A DNA stretch of 33,046 nt. Source: Armatimonadota bacterium (lineage in GTDB: Bacteria; Armatimonadota; Zipacnadia; Zipacnadales; FEN-943). The position numbers and the translations under genes are program-made. Under the pieces are notes generated by a model. The model did no database searches. It was not told the origin of the DNA and was given only the letters and a program-made list of their open reading frames with translations. This document shows, piece by piece, positions 7,116 through 15,075 of this stretch (the stretch's first letter is position 1; the number at the start of each line of letters is the position of its first letter). The stretch is taken from NCBI GenBank assembly GCA_003170595.1, contig PMZA01000125.1, positions 1 through 33,046 on the forward strand, written 5' to 3'.

Positions 7116-7489
7116 CCCGGGCGAAGGAGTTCTGGACGACGGCCACGGACGCCCACGAGCGTGGATGGACGAGCGTCGCAGTGAGCAACGCCGCCCTGGC
7201 AGTCATCAACGCTAATGACGCCCTCTGCCTGGCTCTGCTGGGCAGATCGGCCACCAGCGAGACGCACGCTCAGGCGGCCGACTGGCTTCAGGAAGCGGCA
7301 AGGCGCGCGGGCCTGGAGGAAGCCGGTGCGGAACAGGCTCGGCACTTTCGTGCCGTCGTGGGCCCAAAGAATGAGGCCCAGTATGGTCGCGCCGAAACGA
7401 CCAACGATGCTGCCGACCGGATCATGAAGCAAGCAAAGCGGTTCATCGACTGGGTCGATGAGGTGCTGAGGTCTCGAGGCGCAGGGTAG
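7067..7489 (+). CDS. HEPN-like small helical protein, partner of the nucleotidyltransferase
   Basis: A 140-aa all-helical protein overlapping the upstream gene by 49 nt in another frame, so expression is coupled. The helix pattern and the block NAALAVINANDALCLALLGR followed by TSETHAQAADWL fit the HEPN superfamily. Arg60 and His67 form an R-x6-H pair at the place of the HEPN RNase motif. The Tyr two residues after the His, which canonical MNT antitoxins AMPylate in RX4HXY toxins, is absent (HAQ). It may be a toxin RNase of a divergent subclass or an inactive nucleic-acid/nucleotide-binding partner. ATG at 7067 follows GGGGTGA closely; no later ATG in frame precedes the domain. GC content is lower than in the flanking genes, which suggests acquisition by transfer. 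Confidence 0.72.
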   Translation: MVERRGSAGLHAGSRLTRAKEFWTTATDAHERGWTSVAVSNAALAVINANDALCLALLGRSATSETHAQAADWLQEAARRAGLEEAGAEQARHFRAVVGPKNEAQYGRAETTNDAADRIMKQAKRFIDWVDEVLRSRGAG

Positions 7490-7675
7490 CTTGCCGGTCG
7501 CCGTCAGTTTCTGGCCACGCTGGAGATTTGGGAAAGGAGGTTACATTTCTGCGAGGGGTGGGTAATATCAATTCGGAACGTGGGGTTGGAGCAATTCGAG
7601 TTTGTCGTAAGTCGACCGGAAGTGCAACCAGCGGGTGCCCGAGTTTCGCCTCCCAAACAGGCGCCCGCCAGTAAA

Positions 7676-7712
7676 CAGGAGCAGCCAGCGCCCGGGCTGC
7701 TCCTGCCTTTTT
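7676..7712 (+). terminator. Intrinsic terminator downstream of the HEPN-like gene
   Basis: An 11-bp perfect stem (CAGGAGCAGCC and its complement, 7676-7686/7695-7705) with an 8-nt loop, followed by CCTTTTTC. It ends plus-strand transcripts about 190 nt beyond the HEPN-like gene. Nothing else was recognised in the gap 7490-7844. Confidence 0.75.
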
Positions 7713-7844
7713 CTCGAGTTAGTGTAGCTCTGTCGTCGTCGGGAGCCGCGGGAAAAGCCGGGCCGGGTAGGGAACCCGCCACACAAACCGCGGCACCCTA
7801 CTCGGCCCCTCCACAAGCCAAGCCTGCCGCCCATCAAGCCGCGA

Positions 7845-8183
7845 TCAGAGGACTTCTTCGCCCGACTCGCCCGTGCGAATCCGGAAGGCGTTCTCCATCG
7901 GCATCACGAAAACTTTGCCGTCGCCGGCCTGACCCGTGCGGGCGGCTTCCATCAGAATATCGACAGCCTTCTGCACGTGCTCGTCGGCCAGGGCCAGATC
8001 GATGCGCACCTTCGGCAGCAGCCGCACTTCGTAGGCCGAGCCGCGGAAGTGGTGCAGCTGGCCGCCCTGCTTGCCGTACCCGTGCACGTCGGTGACCGTC
8101 ATACCAACAATGCCGGCGGCCGTGAGCGCGTCGATGATCTCCTTGAGCTTCACGGTCCTCGTTATGCAAGTCACCAACTTCAT
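7845..8183 (-). CDS. PII signal transduction protein (GlnB/GlnK family), orphan
   Basis: A 112-aa protein, exactly the family length, that aligns residue for residue with E. coli GlnB. PII trimers sense ATP/ADP and 2-oxoglutarate and control nitrogen enzymes or transporters. Gln39 and the uridylylation-site Tyr51 (FRGSAY) are kept, but the T-loop reads GYGKQGGQLHHFRGSAY, with Gly for Lys40 and Phe for Tyr46. The C-terminal signature TGQAGDGKVFVMPM and the RIRTGE end are normal. Start: ATG at 8183 with AGGTGA 5 nt upstream; ATGs at 8186 and 8204 would spoil the family length. No amtB, glnA or uridylyltransferase gene is nearby, so its target is not shown by context. Confidence 0.93.
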   Translation of the reverse strand: MKLVTCITRTVKLKEIIDALTAAGIVGMTVTDVHGYGKQGGQLHHFRGSAYEVRLLPKVRIDLALADEHVQKAVDILMEAARTGQAGDGKVFVMPMENAFRIRTGESGEEVL

Positions 8184-8386
8184 CATCTTCACCTCAGCAG
8201 GCACAGTTTTTACAGGCTACCAGCGGCGTGTTTCCGCTCCGTTTCGCCGAACCCTTCGCCGCGGCAGCCTGACCGGCGTCCCGCCGTGGAACCCCCGAAC
8301 GCCGCCGCGACGTCCAATCTTCGAAGGCTGCGGGCTGGACTCCGGCGCGGCCTCGGTATAGACTATGCGGTGTGGGGTGGATCCTG

Positions 8387-8698
8387 ATGCGGCATACTCG
8401 CCGATCTTCCGGTAAGAGGATTTCGCTGGCGCTGCTCGTTCTCCTTGTCATCGCGACAAGCGTGTTAGTTCTTGCCACGGCGGTCGCCCAGCCTCCCCCG
8501 CCTTTCCTCGGCCCCGAGGATCTGGATGGCAACGGCACGCTCGATGGCAGGGACTTCGCCCTCTTCGACGCCGCCTTCATCGCCTACCGCGACACCGGCG
8601 TCATCATCAACGCCAACGCGGATTTCAACAACGACGGCCGCATCGATTACTACGACGCGATGCTCATGGTCGAAGCCTACATCGCGACCCACAAGTAA
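8387..8698 (+). CDS. Small secreted dockerin-like protein
   Basis: A 103-aa exported protein. A basic start (MRHTRRSSGKR) and a long hydrophobic core ending ATAVAQ form a signal peptide or membrane anchor. After a Pro-rich stretch come two calcium-binding loops of dockerin type I/EF-hand style, DLDGNGTLDGRDF and DFNNDGRIDYYDA, spaced about 43 residues apart rather than the usual 20-25. Dockerins bind cohesins or stabilise surface proteins through Ca2+. No cohesin gene is in the window, so it could equally be a stand-alone Ca2+-binding surface protein. The ATG at 8387 follows GGGGTGG by about 6 nt; the GTG at 8372 is the alternative. Confidence 0.75.
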   Translation: MRHTRRSSGKRISLALLVLLVIATSVLVLATAVAQPPPPFLGPEDLDGNGTLDGRDFALFDAAFIAYRDTGVIINANADFNNDGRIDYYDAMLMVEAYIATHK

Positions 8699-8757
8699 TC
8701 CAGCGATAGCGGCTCTCGCGGAACAACCGCGCGGGCTGTAGAGGGCCCAACCCCGTT

Positions 8758-8902
8758 TGTCATCCTGAGGAAGCGGCCGTCCTTGCCGCGACCGAAGGAT
8801 CTTCTTTCCTCGCCCGTCTCCCTGCGACTCACTGGGTGGACCACACCGTACAAAAGGAGATCCTTCGTCGGCGACACAGACCGTCGCCTCCTCAGGATGA
8901 CA
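8758..8902. repeat. Fold-back repeat, TGTCATCCTGAGG family, copy 1
   Basis: A 145-bp element with a perfect 13-bp terminal inverted repeat TGTCATCCTGAGG/CCTCAGGATGACA and internal inverted arms around GAAGGATCTTCTTT and GGAGATCCTTCG. It has no ORF of its own and lies in the 390-bp gap 8699-9090. Other copies are at 12735, 27507 and 32903. Confidence 0.85.
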
Positions 8903-8945
8903 GCCCGTCAGGGAGACGTCAGCAGTTTACTTAGTGCGCGTCCAT

Positions 8946-8971
8946 AAGGGTGCGACTACGGTTCTTCGATG
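8946..8971. repeat. Short repeat shared with the 24138 element
   Basis: AAGGGTGCGACTAC, three variable bases, then TCTTCGATG. The same arrangement occurs at 24150-24175, where it is one arm of a fold-back element; here only the single arm remains. The rest of the gap up to 9090 shows nothing recognisable. Confidence 0.6.
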
Positions 8972-9090
8972 GTCCCAGTTCTTGCGGGCGTTCCCCTTCT
9001 TTGATCCGAAAACCTCGTCGTAGCCCCAAGGTCTTTCCCCTCCGGCACGGGGATTGCTGTTACCCGGCCAAACCTTCCTCCAAGGATGGG

Positions 9091-9378
9091 ATGGCCGTGA
9101 CCGCTGATGCAATGGTGAACCTCCTGGCCGCCGCCGCTCTGCTGTTCGCGACGATGGCGCATTACGATGCGATCTGCGACCTGCCGGGGGTGGGGCTGGA
9201 CTTCGCGCTGACGGCGGTGCTGCTGGCGGCGGCGACCTTCGTCCGGGCACTGATCCCCGACCCGATAGCCCACACGGCCGCGGGCATATTGCTGCTGTGC
9301 GCGCAGGCGACCGCGGCGGTGGCCGGCTGGCACATCTATCGCCACGCCCATGAGGAGCCCGCCCATGAATCTGCTTGA
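9091..9378 (+). CDS. Small membrane protein coupled to the hybrid kinase
   Basis: A 95-aa hydrophobic protein with about three predicted transmembrane segments (LLAAAALLFATMAHY, LDFALTAVLLAAATFVRAL and HTAAGILLLCAQATAAVAG), ending in a His/Glu-rich tail (HIYRHAHEEPAHESA). Not recognised as a known family. The ATG at 9091 is preceded by AAGGA; the reading frame is open further upstream but that part is not protein-like. Its 3' end overlaps the start of the membrane hybrid histidine kinase by 14 nt, implying joint expression and perhaps a sensory-accessory role (inference). Confidence 0.6.
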   Translation: MAVTADAMVNLLAAAALLFATMAHYDAICDLPGVGLDFALTAVLLAAATFVRALIPDPIAHTAAGILLLCAQATAAVAGWHIYRHAHEEPAHESA

Positions 9379-11242
9379 ACTCGCCCGAATCCTCTGCTGC
9401 GCCGTTGGGATCATCCCTCTGCTCTTCGGCACCTTTTCGCGCACGCACCGCATACCCGGGCCGGCCGCACCTCTGGCGGCGGCGCTGTTCCTGTGGGGTC
9501 TGCGAGCCTATGCCAACCTCATCGATCCCGCTAACACGAGGGGTCTCATATCGGTGACGGATCGGTTCTGCGACTTCACGCCGGTGCTGCTGATCATGAC
9601 CCTCTACGGCTACATGTATGAGGCCGCGTTGTGGCGTACCAGGCAGACCAAGCGTCAACTGGCGGCAGCGCTACGGGCGCTGCCGGCCGTCATCGCCGGG
9701 ATAGGGGCGACGGGGCATGTGACCTTCTGCAACCGCCCGCGGGAGATGGCCCGCATCGTCGGCATCGATGAGGACAAGACGTTGGCTCGCGCCGAACGGT
9801 CGACGCTGTGGTGGCAGACTGACGGCGATGACTGGGACGATATGGTCATGAGCACCGCCTCCAGTGGTGCTCCCGCCGACTGCGCGTGCGACATGGCCGC
9901 GCTGCTGGGGTTGACCCCCTGGCCGCCGCCGGCGACAGCGAGCGTGGAGCTTGCACGAGGTCAGGAGTTGGCCGACGGCCGCGCCTGGATCGTTGTCGCC
10001 TCGCCGGTGAGCAGCCCGCTGTCGGATGGGTCGGTTGCGATCGTGTGCGCCCTCGACATCACCGAGCTGAACCGCTTGCGCAGGCAGGTGCGCCAGCTTG
10101 AGAAATCCGAAGCCGTCGGCGCGCTAGCGGCCGGCGTCGCTCACGAATTGAACAATCAAGTGATGGCTATTTTGTGTCACGCCGATCAGGTCAGCGCGGC
10201 GAAACGTGAGGGGCTGGGCCTCGACGCCGAGGCCGACGCGGACTTCGAGCGCCACACGGAAAGCATCCGCCAGGCGGCCGAGAGGGTGCAGCGCATGCTC
10301 CAACACCTGGTGAAGCTGGCCTCGCCGGTTACCGATGGGCCGCGGGTGGAGATGGATGCCGAGCAGCTTGTCCGCGACGCGGTCCACCTCTTCCGGCCGT
10401 CACTGCCGCCGGGCGTGCGACTGGCCATCGAGATCGAGGACGACCTGCCGACGATCCAGGCCGACGCGGATGGCGTGCACCAGGTCGTGCTCAACCTGCT
10501 GCTCAACGCGCGCGATGCTCTGGGGGAGGCCGGTCGCATCTGCGTGCGCGTGGAGCAGACCAGCCGGCCGATGCCCGGGCCGTCCACCTATCGCGCCCTG
10601 GGCGAGGATGCTCACTGCCTGGTCATCGAGGTCTCCGACGATGGGCCGGGCATGGTCGCGAGTGTTGCCCAACGGGTCTTCGATCCGTTCTTCTCGACCA
10701 AGACCGCGTCAGCGGGATCGGGCCTCGGGCTGTCCGTCTCCTACGGCATCATCCGCGCCCACGGCGGCGACATCGCCGTCGACACCTCGCCGGGCGGCGG
10801 AACGCGGTTCACCGTCTACCTGCCCGTCGAGGCCATCGAGCCGCTGGAGGCCGCGGAGTGCCCGCTGCCGGTGGGCGGGCGGCCAGTCATCCTCGTGGTC
10901 GATGACGAGCGGGCGCTGATCGAGGTCATGGCGTCGTCGTTGACGCTGCACGGGTTCGAGGTGCTGACGGCGATGTCGGGGGCCGAGGCTGCCTACCTGG
11001 CGCAGACGGCGCCGAGGATCGATGCGATGCTCGTCGACCTGATGCTGCCCGACACCGAGGGCTTGCAGTTGCTCGACAACCTCAGCGTCTTACACCCGCA
11101 CGCGTCGGCGGTGATCCTGACCGGGTACTCGAGCCCCTTCACGCACGCGGAGGCTGCGCGGCGGGGGGTGCGGGTGCTGAGCAAGCCAGTGCGGATGGAG
11201 GAACTGCTCAACGCGCTGGACCGGGTGGCGAACGCGGCGTAA
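9365..11242 (+). CDS. Membrane hybrid histidine kinase with C-terminal receiver domain
   Basis: A 625-aa hybrid sensor kinase. Three N-terminal membrane segments (about 5-25, 34-50 and 70-90) are followed by a PAS-like region (95-235). The HisKA domain has GVAHELNN with phosphoacceptor His260. The catalytic domain shows N-box NLLLNARDAL, G1 DDGPGM, the F-box DPFFSTK and GSGLGLSVSYGII. A receiver domain begins VILVVDDE and carries phosphoacceptor Asp558 in LVDLMLPD and the conserved Lys in LSKPVR. There is no output or HPt domain, so phosphate must go to another protein. ATG at 9365 has GAGGAG about 8 nt upstream, and the gene overlaps the small membrane protein gene. The signal is unknown. 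Confidence 0.92.
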   Translation: MNLLELARILCCAVGIIPLLFGTFSRTHRIPGPAAPLAAALFLWGLRAYANLIDPANTRGLISVTDRFCDFTPVLLIMTLYGYMYEAALWRTRQTKRQLAAALRALPAVIAGIGATGHVTFCNRPREMARIVGIDEDKTLARAERSTLWWQTDGDDWDDMVMSTASSGAPADCACDMAALLGLTPWPPPATASVELARGQELADGRAWIVVASPVSSPLSDGSVAIVCALDITELNRLRRQVRQLEKSEAVGALAAGVAHELNNQVMAILCHADQVSAAKREGLGLDAEADADFERHTESIRQAAERVQRMLQHLVKLASPVTDGPRVEMDAEQLVRDAVHLFRPSLPPGVRLAIEIEDDLPTIQADADGVHQVVLNLLLNARDALGEAGRICVRVEQTSRPMPGPSTYRALGEDAHCLVIEVSDDGPGMVASVAQRVFDPFFSTKTASAGSGLGLSVSYGIIRAHGGDIAVDTSPGGGTRFTVYLPVEAIEPLEAAECPLPVGGRPVILVVDDERALIEVMASSLTLHGFEVLTAMSGAEAAYLAQTAPRIDAMLVDLMLPDTEGLQLLDNLSVLHPHASAVILTGYSSPFTHAEAARRGVRVLSKPVRMEELLNALDRVANAA

Positions 11243-11278
11243 GGCAAAGGCAGATGGTCGATGGCATCGACGGTTTTC

Positions 11279-11331
11279 GGAGGGGCCGAATCAGCGGACG
11301 AACGCGTAGCGGTCGTCCGCGAATCCGGCCC
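11279..11331. repeat. Half copy of the GGAGGGGCCG repeat
   Basis: Starts GGAGGGGCCGAATCAG and ends GCGAATCCGGCCC, matching the left half of the element at 2031-2179. It lies between the convergent hybrid-kinase and ceramidase-like genes and may act as a 3'-end hairpin (a short internal inverted repeat is visible). Confidence 0.7.
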
Positions 11332-11337
11332 GCTTTT

Positions 11338-12657
11338 CTAGAATAGCCCGCCCACCAGTTCCTTCGTCGCGCCCAGGATCATCCGCTCGCAGTCCGGCTT
11401 CAGCATTGTCGGCAGCGCGATTTTGTACGCCACGTCCACCTCGTACCCGCCCTCCGCGAAAGCCGCTTCCGTCGGCACGTACCCGACGTAGCCATTCGTG
11501 TACGCCGTCACCGCCGTCGGCGTCGCAGGCGATGCATCGCCCACGTTGATCGCGTACTGCGAGAAGACCTCGCCCGGCAGGCCCACGATCGCCCCGCCGC
11601 CGATGCGCAGCGCCTGCACGTAGTACGGCGTGGTCATCCCGGTCATGCCCTCCTTCGCCAGTTCCACCAGCCTCCGCCCCCAGGCAACCCATCCCTTGTA
11701 CCATTCCTTCTCCAGGTACATCGCCGCGGCCTCATGCTCGGCGTAGTAGGCCTCCATCTCCGCCGCGATCTTCTCCGCCTCCTCGACACCCGGCGGATCC
11801 TGCAGAGGCAGGTCGAGCACCTTCCCCGCATGACCGAGCGCCACATCGCCGCTCTTCTCAGCCTGTGCCGCACCCTTGATCGCCGCGCCCGCCACCGTCT
11901 TCCCATGCCGCTCAGCGATGTCGAAAGTCCCGCGCGCGTTGGGGTTCAGATCCCCGCAGCAACCCTGCGCATAGAGCGCCGTCGCCTCAGGCTCGGCCGC
12001 CTCGACAACGCGCTGCGCATACCCCGGCCAGTCCCCCGATATCAGCAGGTTATCGCCGCCCAGAACGACCGCGTGGCACGCATGGGTGAACCATCGCGCC
12101 AGGGGCCGGCCCTCCGCCGTGTCCACCGCCAGCACGTCCTCCCACGGCGTCACCGTCCCGCGCGGGTTATAGCCGAGGACGACGCCCTGGTCGGTCCGCT
12201 GCCGCCGGTTATTGTGGATCTGCACGCTCTCCCGCCGCCAGCCGCACACCGTCGGCTGCGCCGCCTTCGCCGCGGCAATACCCACTGCCGCCAGCTTCGC
12301 CTCGGTCGCCGCCATGTAATCCTCATCGACCGCGCCCAGGAATCTGATGCACGGCGTCACCGGCCCTGAGTGCGTGTGGCTGCAGGTGACCATCACCGCG
12401 TCCGCCGACACTCCTGCCCCGGCCGCGACCTTCTCCCTTATCTCTGTTGCCTGCTGGTGGTTGAGGCCGATGAGGTCCGCCGTGATGAGGACGATGCCGC
12501 CGCCCTCCGCGTCGCCATCGCCCAGATATACCGCCTTCGCCATCAGGTCGTCATGCACGCCCGTCGACGGCCCCGGCCGTGCCGCGAAGCCGCACTGATC
12601 CACGCCCACCGGCGGGGTGATGTTCTCTCGCGCCGTTCCGGCAAGAAACTGTCCCAT
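11338..12657 (-). CDS. Neutral/alkaline ceramidase-like protein
   Basis: A 439-aa protein of the neutral/alkaline non-lysosomal ceramidase N-terminal family, Zn-dependent amidohydrolases. The start FLAGTARENITPPVGV and the block VTCSHTHSGP (His94, His96), then WFTHACHAVVLG (His192, His195) and LISGDWPG, match the conserved metal and substrate regions. It is shorter than true ceramidases (about 650 aa), lacks their C-terminal Ig-like domain and has no signal peptide. Many bacterial homologues of this size have no proven substrate, so ceramide hydrolysis should not be assumed. ATG at 12657 follows AGGAGAG by about 7 nt. Monocistronic on the minus strand; no sphingolipid gene is nearby. Confidence 0.85.
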   Translation of the reverse strand: MGQFLAGTARENITPPVGVDQCGFAARPGPSTGVHDDLMAKAVYLGDGDAEGGGIVLITADLIGLNHQQATEIREKVAAGAGVSADAVMVTCSHTHSGPVTPCIRFLGAVDEDYMAATEAKLAAVGIAAAKAAQPTVCGWRRESVQIHNNRRQRTDQGVVLGYNPRGTVTPWEDVLAVDTAEGRPLARWFTHACHAVVLGGDNLLISGDWPGYAQRVVEAAEPEATALYAQGCCGDLNPNARGTFDIAERHGKTVAGAAIKGAAQAEKSGDVALGHAGKVLDLPLQDPPGVEEAEKIAAEMEAYYAEHEAAAMYLEKEWYKGWVAWGRRLVELAKEGMTGMTTPYYVQALRIGGGAIVGLPGEVFSQYAINVGDASPATPTAVTAYTNGYVGYVPTEAAFAEGGYEVDVAYKIALPTMLKPDCERMILGATKELVGGLF

Positions 12658-12734
12658 GGGCTCACTCTCCTGGAAGGCCTAGGCCCGCCGAAATGATGCG
12701 TCGCTGACTGCCCCCGACCTCCGCCCGCCAGGCT

Positions 12735-12888
12735 TGTCATCCTGAGGGAGCGACGTCCTTGCTCGCGACCGAAGGATCTCCTTTTGGCTTGTTGGCCCCT
12801 CAGCGATTGTCTCCCACTTTCGACAAAAGGAGATCCTTCGGTCGGCGAAAACTGCCTCCCGGCGATGCTACGCATCGCAAGGATGACA
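12735..12888. repeat. Fold-back repeat, TGTCATCCTGAGG family, copy 2
   Basis: Left end TGTCATCCTGAGG at 12735, right end AAGGATGACA at 12888 (imperfect). Inside is a perfect 21-bp inverted repeat pair at 12766-12786 and 12824-12844, built around CCGAAGGATCTCCTTTTG. It fills much of the 320-bp gap 12658-12979, which otherwise holds no recognisable feature. Confidence 0.85.
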
Positions 12889-12979
12889 CCCTTGAGCGCA
12901 GCGGTGGCAGGTTACTGGGCTCTTGGCCTTCAGCCTCACGTGGCCTGACGCCGCGGATTCTGATAGGCTTTCGCCCGTC

Positions 12980-14005
12980 ATGCGCGTTGACCTTTTCGAC
13001 TACGACCTGCCCGACGACCTCATCGCCCAGGAGCCGCCCCCCGAGCGGACGGCCTCGCGCATGATGGTCCTCGACCGCGCGGCCCACGCCCTCGACCACC
13101 GCCGCTTCACCGACCTGCCTGCCTACCTTCGCCCCGGCGACTGCCTGGTCCTCAACGATACGCGCGTCATCGCGGCCCGGCTTCACGGCAAGCGGGTCAG
13201 TGGGGGACAGGTGGAGATCCTCCTCCTCCGCCCGCGCGAACCGCTCCTCTGGCAGGCGCTCGCGAAGCCGGCCAAGCGCGTCCGAGTAGGGGAGATGCTC
13301 GATTTCGGCACGGGACTGCGCGCTACAGTGACCTTAGCGGGCGATGAGGGCCTCCGCGAGCTGCTTTTCGACGCCGATGAACCCCTCGAAGATGCCCTTT
13401 CACGCCTCGGTGAGCCCCCTTTGCCGCCCTATGTGCGCCGAAAACCGGCCCCGGCCGACCGCGAGAGGTACCAAACGGTCTACGCCCGCAGCAGCGGAGC
13501 CGTCGCCGCCCCGACCGCCGGTCTCCACTTCGACGCGCCCATGCTCGCCCGCCTGCAGGCCGAGGGCGTCGCCATCGTCTTCCTCACCCTCCACGTCGGC
13601 CTCGGCACCTTCCGCCCGGTCGCCGTCCAGGAGGCCGAGGATCATGTCATGCACGCCGAGCCGTATCATGTATCACCGGAAGCCGCTGAAGCTGTGAATC
13701 TTGCCCGCTCATCCGGTGGCAGAATCGTGGCCGTCGGCACCACCGTCGCCCGCACCCTCGAGACCGTCGCCGATTCAGCCGGAAGGATCCATGCCGCCGA
13801 GGGCGAGACCGACATCTTCATCACCCCCGGCTACCGATTCCGCGCCGTGGACGCCCTCCTGACCAACTTCCACCTGCCCCGCAGCACCCTCCTGATGATG
13901 GTCAGCGCCTTCGCCGGGCGCGAGTTCATACTCGACGCCTACCGCCGGGCCATCGCCGAGCGCTACCGGTTCTTTAGTTATGGCGACTGCATGCTGATTC
14001 TCTGA
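12980..14005 (+). CDS. queA: S-adenosylmethionine:tRNA ribosyltransferase-isomerase
   Basis: Transfers and isomerises the ribose of S-adenosylmethionine onto preQ1-modified tRNA, giving epoxyqueuosine in queuosine synthesis. The 341 aa match the family length. Diagnostic blocks are present: FDYDLPDDLIAQEP and the following RTASRMMVLDR at the N-terminus, LVLNDTRVIAARL, LPPYVRR, the GAVAAPTAGLHF signature, LTLHVGLGTFRPV, and NFHLPRSTLLMMVSAF near the end. ATG at 12980 is chosen because it opens the conserved N-terminus directly; the reading frame extends upstream without family similarity, and the ribosome binding site is weak. No tgt or other queuosine gene is next to it. Confidence 0.96.
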   Translation: MRVDLFDYDLPDDLIAQEPPPERTASRMMVLDRAAHALDHRRFTDLPAYLRPGDCLVLNDTRVIAARLHGKRVSGGQVEILLLRPREPLLWQALAKPAKRVRVGEMLDFGTGLRATVTLAGDEGLRELLFDADEPLEDALSRLGEPPLPPYVRRKPAPADRERYQTVYARSSGAVAAPTAGLHFDAPMLARLQAEGVAIVFLTLHVGLGTFRPVAVQEAEDHVMHAEPYHVSPEAAEAVNLARSSGGRIVAVGTTVARTLETVADSAGRIHAAEGETDIFITPGYRFRAVDALLTNFHLPRSTLLMMVSAFAGREFILDAYRRAIAERYRFFSYGDCMLIL

Positions 14006-14057
14006 GCCCTCGCCGCCCTGTTAAGGGATTGTTACGCGTTATTTACGTGGCGCGTCC

Positions 14058-14087
14058 TTGATTCTCAGGCGCCGATTCAGTTATATT
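14058..14087 (+). promoter_or_regulatory. Sigma-70-type promoter for the PEP-CTERM gene
   Basis: TTGATT (14058-14063), an 18-bp spacer and TATATT (14082-14087), in a locally AT-richer stretch. The leader to the TTG start at 14142 would be about 48 nt. Confidence 0.55.
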
Positions 14088-14141
14088 CATACTGCTATCC
14101 GGGCGGTGCGGTAGGTCTGGCCTTACCGGGAGGCTTTACCC

Positions 14142-15050
14142 TTGCGACGTAACGTAACCGTTTTGGTGCTGTGCTTAGCGCTTGTCATCATCTCCTCAGC
14201 CCTCTTCGCCGACAGCTTCGTGCTCACGGGCAACTATCTCAAGGTCGGCGTCAGCAACTCCGGCGCCTTGATCAATGACGATGCTTCCGTCGGCATCCAG
14301 TACGACCCCACCGGCGGTGGCAGCTTCGGCGCTTTCGACTACCTCACCCCTGGCATTCCCTGCGAGTATTGGTCCATCGGCATCGATTACGGTGCCGATC
14401 CCTCCGTGTCGTCCGGCAATGCGACTCTTTTCTCGGACTTCGGACTCACGAACGGCAACCCGCTCAACATGGTCACCACTAACACGAGCGTCGGCTCGAC
14501 GCTATCCGCCAAGAGCGTGGGGACCTGGGATGCCTTCGACATCGGTGTCACTCAAGACCTCTGGTTCGACGCGAACGAATCCACCATCCACTTCCACACG
14601 GCCATCACCAACAACAACCTCGACAGCCTGCTACTTGGCGCCTTCGCTCGCGGCGCCGACCCCGACCAGGACTCCTACATCTCCGGCCCCCAGACCAACA
14701 ACTCCATCCCCGCCGCCAACGAGGTCATGGCCGTCGGCCCGTCCAGCGGTTACTCGATCACACTCATCGACGACCAGGGCCAGGGCGGCGTCCCCTCCAT
14801 CCATGCGCAATGGACATCCGACAACCCCGACCCCTTCTTCTTCTACAACACCCCGCCCAACGACGGCAATGGCGACAACTCCATCAACATGGCGTGGGGC
14901 GGCACCATCGATGCTGGCCAGACGGTCGATATCTACTATAGCTACGAACTCGGCGGTCCGAAGAACCCCAGCGTCCCTGAGCCCTGCACCATGAGTCTCC
15001 TCGGGCTCTCGCTCTGTGGTCTCCTCGGCCTTCGCCGCCGGCGCAAGTAG
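14142..15050 (+). CDS. PEP-CTERM sorted surface/extracellular protein
   Basis: A 302-aa exported protein. The N-terminal signal peptide runs RRNVTVLVLCLALVIISSA and ends near ALFA. The mature part is Asn/Gly/Ser-rich and beta-like, starting FVLTGNYLKVGVSNSGA. The C-terminus is a sorting signal: VPEP, then a hydrophobic span (CTMSLLGLSLCGLLGL), then RRRRK. PEP-CTERM proteins are cleaved and sorted by exosortase, often for exopolysaccharide-rich surfaces; no exosortase is in this window. The start is TTG at 14142 with GGGAGG 8 nt upstream; no ATG is available before the signal peptide. A strong hairpin follows the stop codon. The bulk domain was not recognised. Confidence 0.9.
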   Translation: MRRNVTVLVLCLALVIISSALFADSFVLTGNYLKVGVSNSGALINDDASVGIQYDPTGGGSFGAFDYLTPGIPCEYWSIGIDYGADPSVSSGNATLFSDFGLTNGNPLNMVTTNTSVGSTLSAKSVGTWDAFDIGVTQDLWFDANESTIHFHTAITNNNLDSLLLGAFARGADPDQDSYISGPQTNNSIPAANEVMAVGPSSGYSITLIDDQGQGGVPSIHAQWTSDNPDPFFFYNTPPNDGNGDNSINMAWGGTIDAGQTVDIYYSYELGGPKNPSVPEPCTMSLLGLSLCGLLGLRRRRK

Positions 15051-15075
15051 TTCCCGAATTGTTACCGGAAACAAC

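Noticed and set aside
9020-9090. Riboswitch of the cyclic-di-GMP type before the small membrane protein gene
   Set aside because: Only a loose likeness (GGTTACCC-like end); conserved core elements are missing.
8927-9658. 243-codon minus-strand open frame across the start of the kinase operon
   Set aside because: Translation is Arg/Pro-rich, with no domain, and runs antisense to membrane segments of the kinase.
14046-14062. Sigma-54 promoter before the PEP-CTERM gene, as known for some exosortase systems
   Set aside because: TGGCGCG..TTGAT lacks the essential GC at -12 and its spacing is one base short; the sigma-70-like pair downstream fits better.
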